This document shows positions 23,426 through 31,264 of a stretch of DNA of 47,087 nt, piece by piece; position 1 is the first letter of the stretch, and each line of letters begins with the position of its first letter. The notes under the pieces were generated by a model, which saw only the letters and a program-made list of their open reading frames with translations, was not told the origin of the DNA and searched no databases. A program made the position numbers and the translations under genes. Origin of the DNA: UBA9653 sp014859835 (GTDB lineage Archaea > Thermoplasmatota > Thermoplasmata > UBA10834); assembly GCA_014859835.1 (NCBI GenBank), contig JACZKW010000027.1, forward strand, positions 1 to 47,087. Direction: 5' to 3'.

Positions 23426-24661
23426 TCAGGAGGTGACTGTGCCGTGGCCGATGAGCCGCCATTTGCCGGTTATGCGCCTCGAGATGGCTATCCTCTGCCC
23501 CTTCTCCGCGCATACTGGAATCTTCAGAGAAATTTCGGCGGAATCGGTTCTTCCGCTCGTGACGACTCCCACGGTAGTGGCTGTACCGACGCTCAGCATA
23601 AGAGGCTCATTCGTCTTGAGATTCTCGACTGCTAGCTCGGATGAGACCCCGACGACACGCTTCATCAGTTTGGTCTCCACTGTCAAGGAATTCCGGACTT
23701 CCGGCAGAGTCTTAGGTATGCCGACTATCCGGCCGACCAGCGAATCCGATTTCGTGGCGACAGGGTCGAGTCCAGTGCCGATTGCGATGAGGCCGCCCGG
23801 ACCCGCTTCCTCCAGTTTGAGGCCACCTGCGAACAGGGATCGCACCTGCGTGATTATCGGTTCCCATGTGACCACCTTACCCGTCTCCACCTTCCTCCCG
23901 GGACGTACTTCTATTTCGTCGCCGATGCGGAGCTTACCTTGGATAAGAGAGCCGCCGATAACTCCCCCTCTGAGCTTGTCTATTTTCGTGCCTGGAGGGT
24001 TCACGTCGAATGATCTTGCGATGTACATCCTCGCAGGCTTGTTAAGGTCCCACTTAGGAGTCGGGATGTTCTTTTCGATCGCCATTATGAGCATGTCGAT
24101 GTTGACGTCGTGATGGGCAGAGATTGGGATGATCGGCGCGTTCTCGGCAAATGTGCCCTGGACGAACGCCTTTATCTCATTGTAGTTCGCCCGCGCCTCC
24201 TCCTTGGAGACAAGGTCGATCTTGTTCTGGACCAGTATGATGTTTTCAACGCCTATTATTGACAGCGCCATCAGATGCTCCCTGGTCTGCGGTTGGGGGC
24301 AGCTATCGTTCGCTGCTATAAGCAGTAGTGCGCCGTTCATTATCGCTGCGCCGGACAGCATGGTGGCCATGAGCGTTTCGTGGCCAGGCGAGTCAACGAA
24401 GGATACGGCCCTCTGCATCTCGCACTCGCCGCCGCAGTTCGCGCATGTGGGCTTGTTGGAATAGCATTCCGGTTCATCACAACTCTTGCACTTGTAGAAC
24501 GCGGTATCGGCATAGCCGAGCCTTATCGATATGCCCCTCTTGACTTCCTCGGAATGACGGTCAGTCATCTCCCCTGTCAGAGCCTTCGTCAGCATAGTCT
24601 TGCCATGGTCGACGTGGCCGATCATGCCAATGTTGGTCTCGGGTTGGGATGGGACAATCAT
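23426..24661 (-). CDS. eif2g: Translation initiation factor aIF2 subunit gamma
   Basis: The GTPase (411 aa) delivers initiator Met-tRNA to the small ribosomal subunit. G1 is GHVDHGKTMLTKALTG, switch 2 is VDSPGHETLMATML and G4 is VQNKIDL. The zinc knuckle lies between switch 1 and switch 2 (CKSCDEPEC...CANCGGEC). Two beta-barrel domains follow. Its ATG shares one base with the stop of rps6e, showing tight coupling. The ancient arrangement with S6e supports the archaeal assignment. Confidence 0.97.
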   Translation of the reverse strand: MIVPSQPETNIGMIGHVDHGKTMLTKALTGEMTDRHSEEVKRGISIRLGYADTAFYKCKSCDEPECYSNKPTCANCGGECEMQRAVSFVDSPGHETLMATMLSGAAIMNGALLLIAANDSCPQPQTREHLMALSIIGVENIILVQNKIDLVSKEEARANYNEIKAFVQGTFAENAPIIPISAHHDVNIDMLIMAIEKNIPTPKWDLNKPARMYIARSFDVNPPGTKIDKLRGGVIGGSLIQGKLRIGDEIEVRPGRKVETGKVVTWEPIITQVRSLFAGGLKLEEAGPGGLIAIGTGLDPVATKSDSLVGRIVGIPKTLPEVRNSLTVETKLMKRVVGVSSELAVENLKTNEPLMLSVGTATTVGVVTSGRTDSAEISLKIPVCAEKGQRIAISRRITGKWRLIGHGTVTS

Positions 24662-25056
24662 TATTCCTTCTTCTCCTCGGGCTTCATGAGCTCAGCTGTG
24701 GGCTTCATGCCATGGGCGGTGATTTTGAAGTTTATCTGGATAGTGTCCGGGGCGACAGTGTTGCCGCGAACGTTCTTCTTCTTCCGGAGACCGCCTTCCT
24801 GTGCGTTGAAACCTATGCTCTTTGAGATGAGGAGCTTCTTTCTTCTTGGACCGGGCAGGTCCTTCCTCATAGGGAACCCGTCCTTATCGCTACCACCGGT
24901 GATCTGGAGCTTGTACCCAGGAAGGCCCACAAATATCCCGTCGATGACTTCGCCTATCTTCTTGCCGATCAAGGAGTTCGCATGATGTCCTGCCACGGCT
25001 GCCTGATATGACTTACCATCTTTGGGGTCGCTGATGACGGCTTTGAATTCTGCCAA
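24661..25056 (-). CDS. rps6e: Ribosomal protein S6e
   Basis: This 131 aa small-subunit protein starts at TTG 25056. The start is supported by the conserved N-terminus MAEFKAVISDPKDGKSYQ and by GGAGTTGAT just upstream. Later HHANSLIGKKIGEVIDG, GGSDKDGFPMRKDLPGP and RKKKNVRGNTV are family signatures. A TATA box CCTATATAAT at 25099-25108 gives a leader of about 22 nt. It opens the operon with aIF2-gamma and the PIN gene. The C-terminus is Lys/Glu-rich. Confidence 0.95.
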   Translation of the reverse strand: MAEFKAVISDPKDGKSYQAAVAGHHANSLIGKKIGEVIDGIFVGLPGYKLQITGGSDKDGFPMRKDLPGPRRKKLLISKSIGFNAQEGGLRKKKNVRGNTVAPDTIQINFKITAHGMKPTAELMKPEEKKE

Positions 25057-25098
25057 AGAATCAACTCCACTCTTGCAAGACGCCCTAATGCGAAAGGG

Positions 25099-25108
25099 AT
25101 TATATAGG
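25099..25108 (-). promoter_or_regulatory. TATA box of the S6e-aIF2gamma-PIN operon
   Basis: CCTATATAAT on the minus strand lies about 47 bases before the TTG start of rps6e, predicting a transcription start near 25078. Confidence 0.55.
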
Positions 25109-25217
25109 TTTCGGGGACGGTAGACGACTCTGGTAGCCCCTAATCGGTTCCAAGGAAAACAAGATTAGTCGATACGGTTAAGCTAATGTCGATAGATGCG
25201 AGTGCTGCAGTGATCGT

Positions 25218-25544
25218 ATGATGAGGATCTCAAGAGAAGCTCTCAAGGAAATGATCGATCGCCATGAAGATCAGTTCATACTCGTAGATGCGCGCGAAGA
25301 AAAAGCGTTCGAGAAGGAACACATCCCGGGAGCGATATCCATCCCATCCAGCCAGCTGGGTGAGAACGCCCTTGGACGACTGGACAAGGACGAAACCATC
25401 GTCACCTATTGTTCGAACATCCATTGCGAGGCGTGCACTATAGCGGCCGAGAAACTCGAGAAATACGGATACGAGAGGGTGATGGTGTTCAAGGGAGGAT
25501 TGAAGAACTGGAAGGATGCTGGATATGCGACGGAGAAGGCTTAA
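25218..25544 (+). CDS. Rhodanese-like sulfurtransferase
   Basis: The single-domain rhodanese (108 aa) has the entry motif LVDAREEKAFEKEHIPGAISIP and the active loop YCSNIHCEAC, with the likely persulfide Cys first in the loop. The end GYERVMVFKGGLKNWKDAGY is typical. The longer loop with extra cysteines is common in archaeal proteins. The partner is unknown. It sits between two minus-strand translation operons and its stop directly abuts that of aIF5B. Confidence 0.88.
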   Translation: MMRISREALKEMIDRHEDQFILVDAREEKAFEKEHIPGAISIPSSQLGENALGRLDKDETIVTYCSNIHCEACTIAAEKLEKYGYERVMVFKGGLKNWKDAGYATEKA

Positions 25545-27299
25545 TCATCGGCCCCAGAACGGCTTCTCCTTCCGCTTTATCTCGGCGATCTTCTCGAAGA
25601 CTTCGATCTCGTCCTGCTTCAGCCCGAACTTCTCAAGCTGGAGGGCATGGCTGCCAGGTATGTCGACATAGAGGATGTCCTCGACATCGATCTGCCTGCC
25701 CACCGTGACGTCGTCGATCGCGATGGCCACCTCGCTGCCGGCCAAGGCCTCCGGAACCGAATTCTCGCCGCTCCGGATGCTCTTTATCTTCCCTATCGGG
25801 CGTCCGTCGGCCTTCATCAGACCATGCCCTGAGCGAATCCGTCCTGCGAGCACTCGGACACCTACAATCGCAGGCTTGCTTACGCGGAAGACATGATCCC
25901 TCAGTATCAGGACCTTCCCTGGGAAGACTATCTGCAGACGTTTCTCCACCTCGAGTTCGCGTGACCGCAACTCGCACCACGCCTTGTACTCATCCAGCAG
26001 ACGATAGATTACAGCGTTCTGGAACATCTTGACCCCGGTGGAGTCTAGCTCGGCCTGAACGTCTGGGTTCGATCCCGCATTGAAGGCGAATATGACTCTG
26101 TGAAGAGGGTTCTCGAAGTTCGATGCTTCCATGACATCCTTCCTCGTCACCTTTCCGATGCCGACCTTCCGGATGGCTAGCTCCGCATTCTTCGCCTCGA
26201 AGACGAGTGCCTCGAGTGACCCGATCGCGTCCCCACGGACGATGATACCCTCATTAGCCAGCTCCACATTCAGCTCGCTGACCTTTCTGACCGCGTCCAT
26301 CAACTCCTCGACATTCTCGTTCGCGACGCGTATGATCCCACCAGCCATGGAATTCTCGAGGTTCTGGGCCACGATCCGTATCCCAGCAGCCGCGGAAACC
26401 GTCTCGACCTGGTCGAATCTCTGCGAAGGGTCTCGGATCTCATCTAGTGGTCTCGGCCTCAGCAGGGCCCGCACTTTGGTGATTATCGGATCGCCTTTGA
26501 CGGAGGTGATCAGAATCTGATCCCCGACATTGATGATCCCCTTGTAGATGATCGTATCCAATATGGTCCCCAGTCCCTGCTCCTCCTTCACCTCGAGCAC
26601 GGTACCTTCAGCAGGACCATCCTCGGTCTTCAGCTCGACATCCAGAAACTTCTGGGCTAGCCCGACGAGCATCAGCAGCAGGTCAGGCAATCCCTCACCA
26701 TGCTTCCCACTGACCGGGACTATGGCGACGCTCTTCGTGAAGTCGGTTATGTGGTCGAACCGATCGGCGCTCAATCCGGACTTCTCGAATATCCTGCCAG
26801 CGATGTTGTATATGCGCTGGTCCATGTCATCGACGACCCTTGGATCCTGGAGAGCCAGAGATTCTGCGATCGTCATGTTCTCGTGCACACGCCAGCCCAT
26901 CAGACGGTCTATCTTGTTGGCCGCTATCACGAATGGAGTGCGCAACTTCTTCAGGATATTGATCGACTCGAGAGTTTGCGGCTTCATGCCCTCGTTGATA
27001 TCGATCACGAGGACGGCCAGGTCGGCCAACGCTCCCCCTCGGGTTCTTAGTGATGCGAATGAATAATGACCAGGTGTGTCGATGAACAGAAGACCGGGTA
27101 CCATGAATTTCCTGTCACCAATCAGCGGACGACATAGCTCGTAAATGGTCTCAATCGGAACATCCGTTGCTCCGATATGCTGAGTGATGCCGCCCGCCTC
27201 GCGGGATACGACCTTGGTGCCCCTGATCCTATCGAGGATTGTAGATTTGCCATGGTCCACATGGCCCATGACCGAGACTATGGGCTGCCGTATCGTCAC
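25545..27299 (-). CDS. infB: Translation initiation factor aIF5B
   Basis: The GTPase (584 aa) promotes ribosomal subunit joining. G1 is GHVDHGKSTILDRIRG near residue 12, switch 1 includes GGITQHIGAT, switch 2 is IDTPGHYSFASLR and G4 is AANKIDR. Domains II-IV follow (GLGTILDTIIYKG; AKNAELAIRKVGIGKVT; AIVGVRVLAGRI). The frame is open to 27422 but family proteins start close to G1; GTG 27299 is preceded by GGTGAT. A TATA-like ATTGATATAC at 27321-27330 is also present. It is the last gene of the L7Ae operon region, 104 bases after ndk. Confidence 0.95.
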   Translation of the reverse strand: MTIRQPIVSVMGHVDHGKSTILDRIRGTKVVSREAGGITQHIGATDVPIETIYELCRPLIGDRKFMVPGLLFIDTPGHYSFASLRTRGGALADLAVLVIDINEGMKPQTLESINILKKLRTPFVIAANKIDRLMGWRVHENMTIAESLALQDPRVVDDMDQRIYNIAGRIFEKSGLSADRFDHITDFTKSVAIVPVSGKHGEGLPDLLLMLVGLAQKFLDVELKTEDGPAEGTVLEVKEEQGLGTILDTIIYKGIINVGDQILITSVKGDPIITKVRALLRPRPLDEIRDPSQRFDQVETVSAAAGIRIVAQNLENSMAGGIIRVANENVEELMDAVRKVSELNVELANEGIIVRGDAIGSLEALVFEAKNAELAIRKVGIGKVTRKDVMEASNFENPLHRVIFAFNAGSNPDVQAELDSTGVKMFQNAVIYRLLDEYKAWCELRSRELEVEKRLQIVFPGKVLILRDHVFRVSKPAIVGVRVLAGRIRSGHGLMKADGRPIGKIKSIRSGENSVPEALAGSEVAIAIDDVTVGRQIDVEDILYVDIPGSHALQLEKFGLKQDEIEVFEKIAEIKRKEKPFWGR

Positions 27300-27403
27300 A
27301 GATTCGCCAATCACCCGGCGGTATATCAATGTAACCCGGAACCAAGTCTGGCTGGAGCTGTGCCACAGATGATCGAAAACATGTAAACGGTTTATGGGGT
27401 TTG

Positions 27404-27859
27404 TCACTTCTCGAACAGCCAAGCCTCATCAGCGACTTCGTGCTTCTGCAGCTCGTAGTCGTTGAAGAAGAGCTTGATCTCGCATTTGGCGCTCTCGGAC
27501 GAATCAGACCCGTGTATGATGTTCCTGCCGGTCACCTGACCGAAATCGCCTCGGATAGTACCGGATGCGGCGTCCTGCGGGTTCGTCTTGCCCATCATGG
27601 CCCTCGCAGCCGCGACACAGTTCTCACCCTCGAGCACCATGCATACGGCCGGGCCGGATGTGATATATGACAAGAGATCGTCGAAGAAGGCCTTTCCCTT
27701 GTGCTCCTCGTAATGTCTCTCTGCGAGCTCCCTCGGTATCCGCATCATCTTCATGGCGACGATCTTGATGCCTCGGTCCTCGAATCTCTGGACGATGCGA
27801 CCGACCAGCCCCCTGGAGACGCCATCTGGCTTGACCATCGCGAATGTCTTCTCGATCAT
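27404..27859 (-). CDS. ndk: Nucleoside diphosphate kinase
   Basis: Ndk (151 aa) balances NTP and dNTP pools. The phospho-acceptor His is in NIIHGSDS, with TFAMVKPDGV at the N-terminus and GTIRGDFGQ before the active site. The ATG overlaps the stop of rpl24e by four bases. Its place between L24e and aIF5B is a conserved archaeal order. Confidence 0.96.
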   Translation of the reverse strand: MIEKTFAMVKPDGVSRGLVGRIVQRFEDRGIKIVAMKMMRIPRELAERHYEEHKGKAFFDDLLSYITSGPAVCMVLEGENCVAAARAMMGKTNPQDAASGTIRGDFGQVTGRNIIHGSDSSESAKCEIKLFFNDYELQKHEVADEAWLFEK

Positions 27860-28269
27860 TCGCTCTTGTCCTCCGCTTTCGCGCCCTTGGGCGCTGTGGT
27901 CTTCTTACCCTTCGCACCATCATCCTTTTTGGGCGCTTTGACGGCTCCGGCGGTCTTCTCGGTTTTTTCGGGGATCTCCTCTGCCGCGACCTCTTTCACC
28001 TCCGCCTCTGGCTTGGCCTTCTTGGCCTTCTTCACCTTTCGCGTCTTGGTCTCGACCGTTTCGGTTGCCGACTTGAGCCTCAGAGCCTTCTCTCGCTCAT
28101 AGTATCTCGTCCAAGTGGTCCTGCGCGGGACTCTTCCCATGTGCACCAGGTTCTTATGACACTTCGACGAGCAGAAGTTATAGATGACGCCATCCTTCTT
28201 GATATACATGCTACCGGTGCCTGGTTCTATCTCAGCACCGCAGAACGTACATACTCTTCGCTCCACCAT
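27856..28269 (-). CDS. rpl24e: Ribosomal protein L24e with long charged tail
   Basis: The first 65 residues are L24e: a zinc finger (CTFCGAEI...FCSSKCHKN), then RVPRRTTWTRYYE. Residues from about 75 to 137 form a Lys/Ala/Glu-rich extension (KKAKKAKPEAEV, AKGKKTTAPKGAK) that is absent from the roughly 65-residue core protein of many archaea. The tail is low-complexity and probably disordered. A near-perfect ribosome-binding sequence, GAGGTGAT, precedes the ATG. Confidence 0.93.
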   Translation of the reverse strand: MVERRVCTFCGAEIEPGTGSMYIKKDGVIYNFCSSKCHKNLVHMGRVPRRTTWTRYYEREKALRLKSATETVETKTRKVKKAKKAKPEAEVKEVAAEEIPEKTEKTAGAVKAPKKDDGAKGKKTTAPKGAKAEDKSE

Positions 28270-28301
28270 CGTAAATCACCTCATAGACAGAGTGTTCGGA
28301 C

Positions 28302-28514
28302 TCAGCGCACGCTGAGCTTCTTCGCTTCCCTCGATGTTTCCTTGAGCATCAGCACGTCGCCGACCCTTATCGGACCCATGGCGTTCCTCGTTATGATCCT
28401 GCCCTTGTCCCTGCCGTCCAAGACCCTGACCTTAACCTGGGTCGCCTCGCCAGTCATGCCAGTTCGTCCAACGACCTCGACAACAGTTGCTGGTATGCTA
28501 TCCATGTCAGCCAT
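28302..28514 (-). CDS. rps28e: Ribosomal protein S28e
   Basis: This 70 aa OB-fold protein shows PATVVEVVGRTGMTGEATQVKVRVLDGRDKG in fragments typical of S28e, and it ends in LMLKETSREAKKLSVR with the conserved ETEREA-like motif. It starts nine bases after the L7Ae stop with GGTGG upstream. Confidence 0.96.
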   Translation of the reverse strand: MADMDSIPATVVEVVGRTGMTGEATQVKVRVLDGRDKGRIITRNAMGPIRVGDVLMLKETSREAKKLSVR

Positions 28515-28523
28515 TTAGGCCAC

Positions 28524-28895
28524 CTACTTCTTCAGCGTCTTCAGCTTCTCTGCGAGTTCGTCGAGTGCGGGCTTTCCCTTTGCCGCGTCGAGAACAGCGA
28601 CAGCTGCCGTCGGTTTCTCCAGTCCGCATGCATTCCCCAGCTCGGCCTTGCTCGGCACGAAGGCGTATGGAACGTTCTTCTCCTCACAAAGCGCTGGTAT
28701 GTGCATGAGTATCTCAGGCGGTGAGACGTCCTCGGCCATTATGACCATCTGGGTCTCGCCCCTCTCGATGAGCTTCGTGACTTCGTTCGTTCCCTTTCTC
28801 AGCTTGCCGCCATCGCGTGCAAGCTCCACAATCTCATATGCCTGGTCTGCAAGTTCCTTTGGCGTCTCGAACTTGACATACACTGCCTTAGCCAA
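28524..28895 (-). CDS. rpl7ae: Ribosomal protein L7Ae (kink-turn binding)
   Basis: L7Ae (123 aa) binds kink-turns in 23S rRNA, box C/D and H/ACA RNAs and RNase P. Signatures are KLRKGTNEVTKLIERG for RNA contact and VIMAEDVSPPEILMHIPALCEEKNVPY. The ORF opens at 28937, but the conserved N-terminus (AKAVYVKFETPKEL) and the AAGGAGG eight bases upstream point to TTG 28895. The 60-nt leader carries a kink-turn-like hairpin touching that ribosome-binding sequence (separate entry), a likely autoregulatory site. Confidence 0.95.
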   Translation of the reverse strand: MAKAVYVKFETPKELADQAYEIVELARDGGKLRKGTNEVTKLIERGETQMVIMAEDVSPPEILMHIPALCEEKNVPYAFVPSKAELGNACGLEKPTAAVAVLDAAKGKPALDELAEKLKTLKK

Positions 28896-28902
28896 TTTGA
28901 TA

Positions 28903-28935
28903 CCTCCTTCAGGTGCATTCGCACCGTCATCATTC
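28903..28935 (-). promoter_or_regulatory. Kink-turn-like hairpin in the L7Ae mRNA leader
   Basis: On the minus strand the leader reads ATGATGA (28933-28927), C, then the stem GGTGC-GAAT-GCACC (28925-28912), then TGA. This gives a box C consensus (RUGAUGA), a 5-bp capped stem and a box D consensus (CUGA, 28912-28909). The last A of CUGA is the first A of the AAGGAGG ribosome-binding sequence (28909-28903). Bound L7Ae would cover it. Confidence 0.6.
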
Positions 28936-28976
28936 ACAGGCTCTTCTTGAAAAGAGCAAGGTGATTAAAGGATGGT

Positions 28977-28987
28977 CATATAAAAGG
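28977..28987 (-). promoter_or_regulatory. TATA box of the L7Ae operon
   Basis: CCTTTTATATG on the minus strand predicts a transcription start near 28957, giving a leader of about 60 nt before the TTG at 28895, long enough to contain the whole hairpin at 28903-28935. Confidence 0.55.
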
Positions 28988-29143
28988 ATTGCTGAATTTA
29001 GGTTCTGTATAGTTATCGGGTGGTGTTGTTGATGGTCCCGTTTTCCGATGCCACAAGTATCTCATCGATCGCATGTGTAATGTGCAAGTGGCTCAACGAT
29101 GAAACTATATCGCCGAGGGGCATCTCCATCAAGGGTGTGACAG

Positions 29144-31027
29144 ATGACAGATTCAGATATACATTTCCAACCACTTGGGAGGAAGACGCGCCCAAGGCGA
29201 GGGGCGATCTTACTCGACCTTGCGAACGACGCGGGGGTGTCGATAGAATCCATCTGCAGTTCCCTGGGCAGGTGCGGCAAGTGCAAGGTCATAGTCAGGT
29301 CTGGCTCGTCGCACCTCAATATTGTCAACGACAGCGAGAAGCAGGCGATCAGAGACATCGACCTCATTGCAGGCATGCGCCTGGCCTGTCAGGCGAAAAT
29401 CGTCACCGAAGGAAACATCGTCATCGAAGTGCCCGAGGAGAGCAGGAGAGGCACCCAGCGACTCCAGGCTGCAGGAAGGGAACGGATCACCAAGCTCAAA
29501 CCTGCGTTCATGAAGATCGTTTTAGACATACCACCAGCGACCCTCAGGGACATCAGAGCTGACGATGATCGTCTCCTTGAGGAACTGTCGAAGAAGGTAA
29601 GGACGGCAGCCAAATTCTCGTCCGGAGTCCACAAGTCCATCCCTCGGGCAATCAGGGACGACTCATGGAGAGTCTCCGTCACGATATTCAGAGGGAAGGA
29701 GATAGTACGCCTGGAACCTGGAGATACGACTGACGAACTCTATGGAGTGGCTGTTGATATCGGCACCACCAAGGTGGTCGCATACCTTGTGAACCTCCAG
29801 GATGGAACGGTCATGGCCACTGAGATGATGCCGAACCCTCAGCTCGCATTCGGTGAGGATGTGATGTCTAGGATAACATTCGCGACGAGGGAGAAGGATG
29901 GAGACGCGAAGTTGCAGAAGAGCATCCTCGACGGCGTGAACAAACTTCTGAGGAGGTTGAGCGACCGTTCAGGCGTGGACCGCGATGCCATCCTGGAAGT
30001 CTTCGTGGTAGGCAATACCGCCATGCATCACATGTTCTTCGGAATACCCGCAAATCACCTCGCGACTGCACCATATGCACCCGCAGTCAGGACCGCGATG
30101 TCCGTGAACTCGGCGCAGCAGGGGATTGACATCTATCCCTTCGGGAAGGTATCGTCCCTGCCTAACATCGCAGGATTTGTTGGCGCGGACGCAGTAGCTG
30201 GCCTGATATCGAGCGGGCTATACAGGGACAAGCACATAGGCATGATGATCGACATAGGTACCAACACCGAGATAATCGCAGGGAACCGGGAGAGGTTGAT
30301 AAGCTGTTCGTGCGCATCTGGACCAGCGTTCGAAGGAGCGCACATCGGGTCAGGGATGAGGGCGTCGACGGGCGCCATCGAGAGGGTCTGGATAGATCCC
30401 TCCGATTGGAATGTGAAGATCAGCACAGTGGACGACACGCCTCCGAGGGGTATCTGCGGCTCGGGGATAGTCGATGCCATATCCGAAATGTTCAAGACGG
30501 GGATAATCGACTCATCTGGCAGAATAAACGACTCAAGGCAGAGCCTTCGTGTCCGGAAGAACGGAGAAGGTATGTCCGAATTCGTTCTAGCATTCGCGGA
30601 TGATGCCGAGACAGATCACGACATTGCCGTCACCCAGCACGACGTACAAGAGATACAACTCGCCAAAGCAGCCATTTTCACAGGCATCTCGACTATGGTG
30701 CGCAAGCTGGGCATCAGATGCGTGGATATCGGGCGGGTGTACGCGGCCGGCGCGTTCGGCACGTATATTGACGCATCCAGCGCCATCACAATAGGAATGT
30801 ACCCCGATGTGCCGGTGGACAGGATCAGATTCATAGGCAACTCAGCCGGTGCCGGCGCCAGGATGGCATTGAAGTCCACATCGATCAGAGATCTGGCTGA
30901 CCGGTTGTCTAAGAAGGTCGAGTATGTCGAACTGGCGGCCGAGAAGGACTTCCAGAAGGAGTTCGCCAAGGCGATGTTCATCCCGCACAGGGACATGAGC
31001 GTATTTCCAAGTGTTAGAAAGCCATGA
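29144..31027 (+). CDS. RACo-like protein: 2Fe-2S ferredoxin domain plus ASKHA ATPase (DUF4445)
   Basis: The protein (627 aa) resembles reductive activators of corrinoid proteins. The N-terminal plant-type ferredoxin has C38, C44, C47 (CSSLGRCGKC) and C82 (LACQAKI), a classical 2Fe-2S set. After a linker, the ASKHA ATPase begins near residue 200 with GVAVDIGTTKVVAYLV, followed by GFVGADAVAGLI, MMIDIGTNTEI and CASGPAFEGAHIGSGMRA. RACo reduces inactive Co(II) corrinoid to Co(I) with ATP. No corrinoid protein or methyltransferase is nearby, so the partner is unknown. GGGTGTGACAG precedes the ATG. An open frame from 29032 enters the gene in another phase and is not believed. Confidence 0.87.
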   Translation: MTDSDIHFQPLGRKTRPRRGAILLDLANDAGVSIESICSSLGRCGKCKVIVRSGSSHLNIVNDSEKQAIRDIDLIAGMRLACQAKIVTEGNIVIEVPEESRRGTQRLQAAGRERITKLKPAFMKIVLDIPPATLRDIRADDDRLLEELSKKVRTAAKFSSGVHKSIPRAIRDDSWRVSVTIFRGKEIVRLEPGDTTDELYGVAVDIGTTKVVAYLVNLQDGTVMATEMMPNPQLAFGEDVMSRITFATREKDGDAKLQKSILDGVNKLLRRLSDRSGVDRDAILEVFVVGNTAMHHMFFGIPANHLATAPYAPAVRTAMSVNSAQQGIDIYPFGKVSSLPNIAGFVGADAVAGLISSGLYRDKHIGMMIDIGTNTEIIAGNRERLISCSCASGPAFEGAHIGSGMRASTGAIERVWIDPSDWNVKISTVDDTPPRGICGSGIVDAISEMFKTGIIDSSGRINDSRQSLRVRKNGEGMSEFVLAFADDAETDHDIAVTQHDVQEIQLAKAAIFTGISTMVRKLGIRCVDIGRVYAAGAFGTYIDASSAITIGMYPDVPVDRIRFIGNSAGAGARMALKSTSIRDLADRLSKKVEYVELAAEKDFQKEFAKAMFIPHRDMSVFPSVRKP

Positions 31028-31188
31028 CCGCACCGGACCAATCAGGCTGGAGAATCAGTCGGAGAAGAACACATCGGTCCCTCGCGGGATTCATGCGCTG
31101 AAGATAAATCGATAGGGGCACCCCCCTTTCGAAATATGTGCACGATTAACAGGATACTTGAGAATGTGTACTAATCGGCCCCGCATAT

Positions 31189-31198
31189 CTTAAATAAG
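31189..31198 (+). promoter_or_regulatory. TATA box for the saccharopine dehydrogenase-like gene
   Basis: CTTAAATAAG predicts a transcription start near 31219, which is the first base of the stem-loop described next. Confidence 0.5.
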
Positions 31199-31218
31199 TT
31201 CGCATCGATGGCGGGGTT

Positions 31219-31249
31219 GACAGGCGATGTTGATTCTAGCGCGCCTGTC
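31219..31249 (+). other. 5'-leader stem-loop
   Basis: GACAGGCG (31219-31226) pairs perfectly with CGCCTGTC (31242-31249) across a 15-nt loop, 15 bases before the ATG at 31265. It coincides with the predicted 5' end of the transcript. Confidence 0.45.
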
Positions 31250-31264
31250 GGTGTATGTGAAATA

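Noticed and set aside
27300..27422. 41-residue N-terminal extension of aIF5B
   Set aside because: Family proteins begin close to the G1 motif, and GGTGAT precedes GTG 27299.
29032..29562. Plus-strand frame with GGTGGTG upstream running into the RACo-like gene
   Set aside because: Most of it overlaps the conserved 2Fe-2S domain in another phase. Only the first 37 codons are free of overlap and they match nothing I know, although a short leader peptide cannot be excluded.
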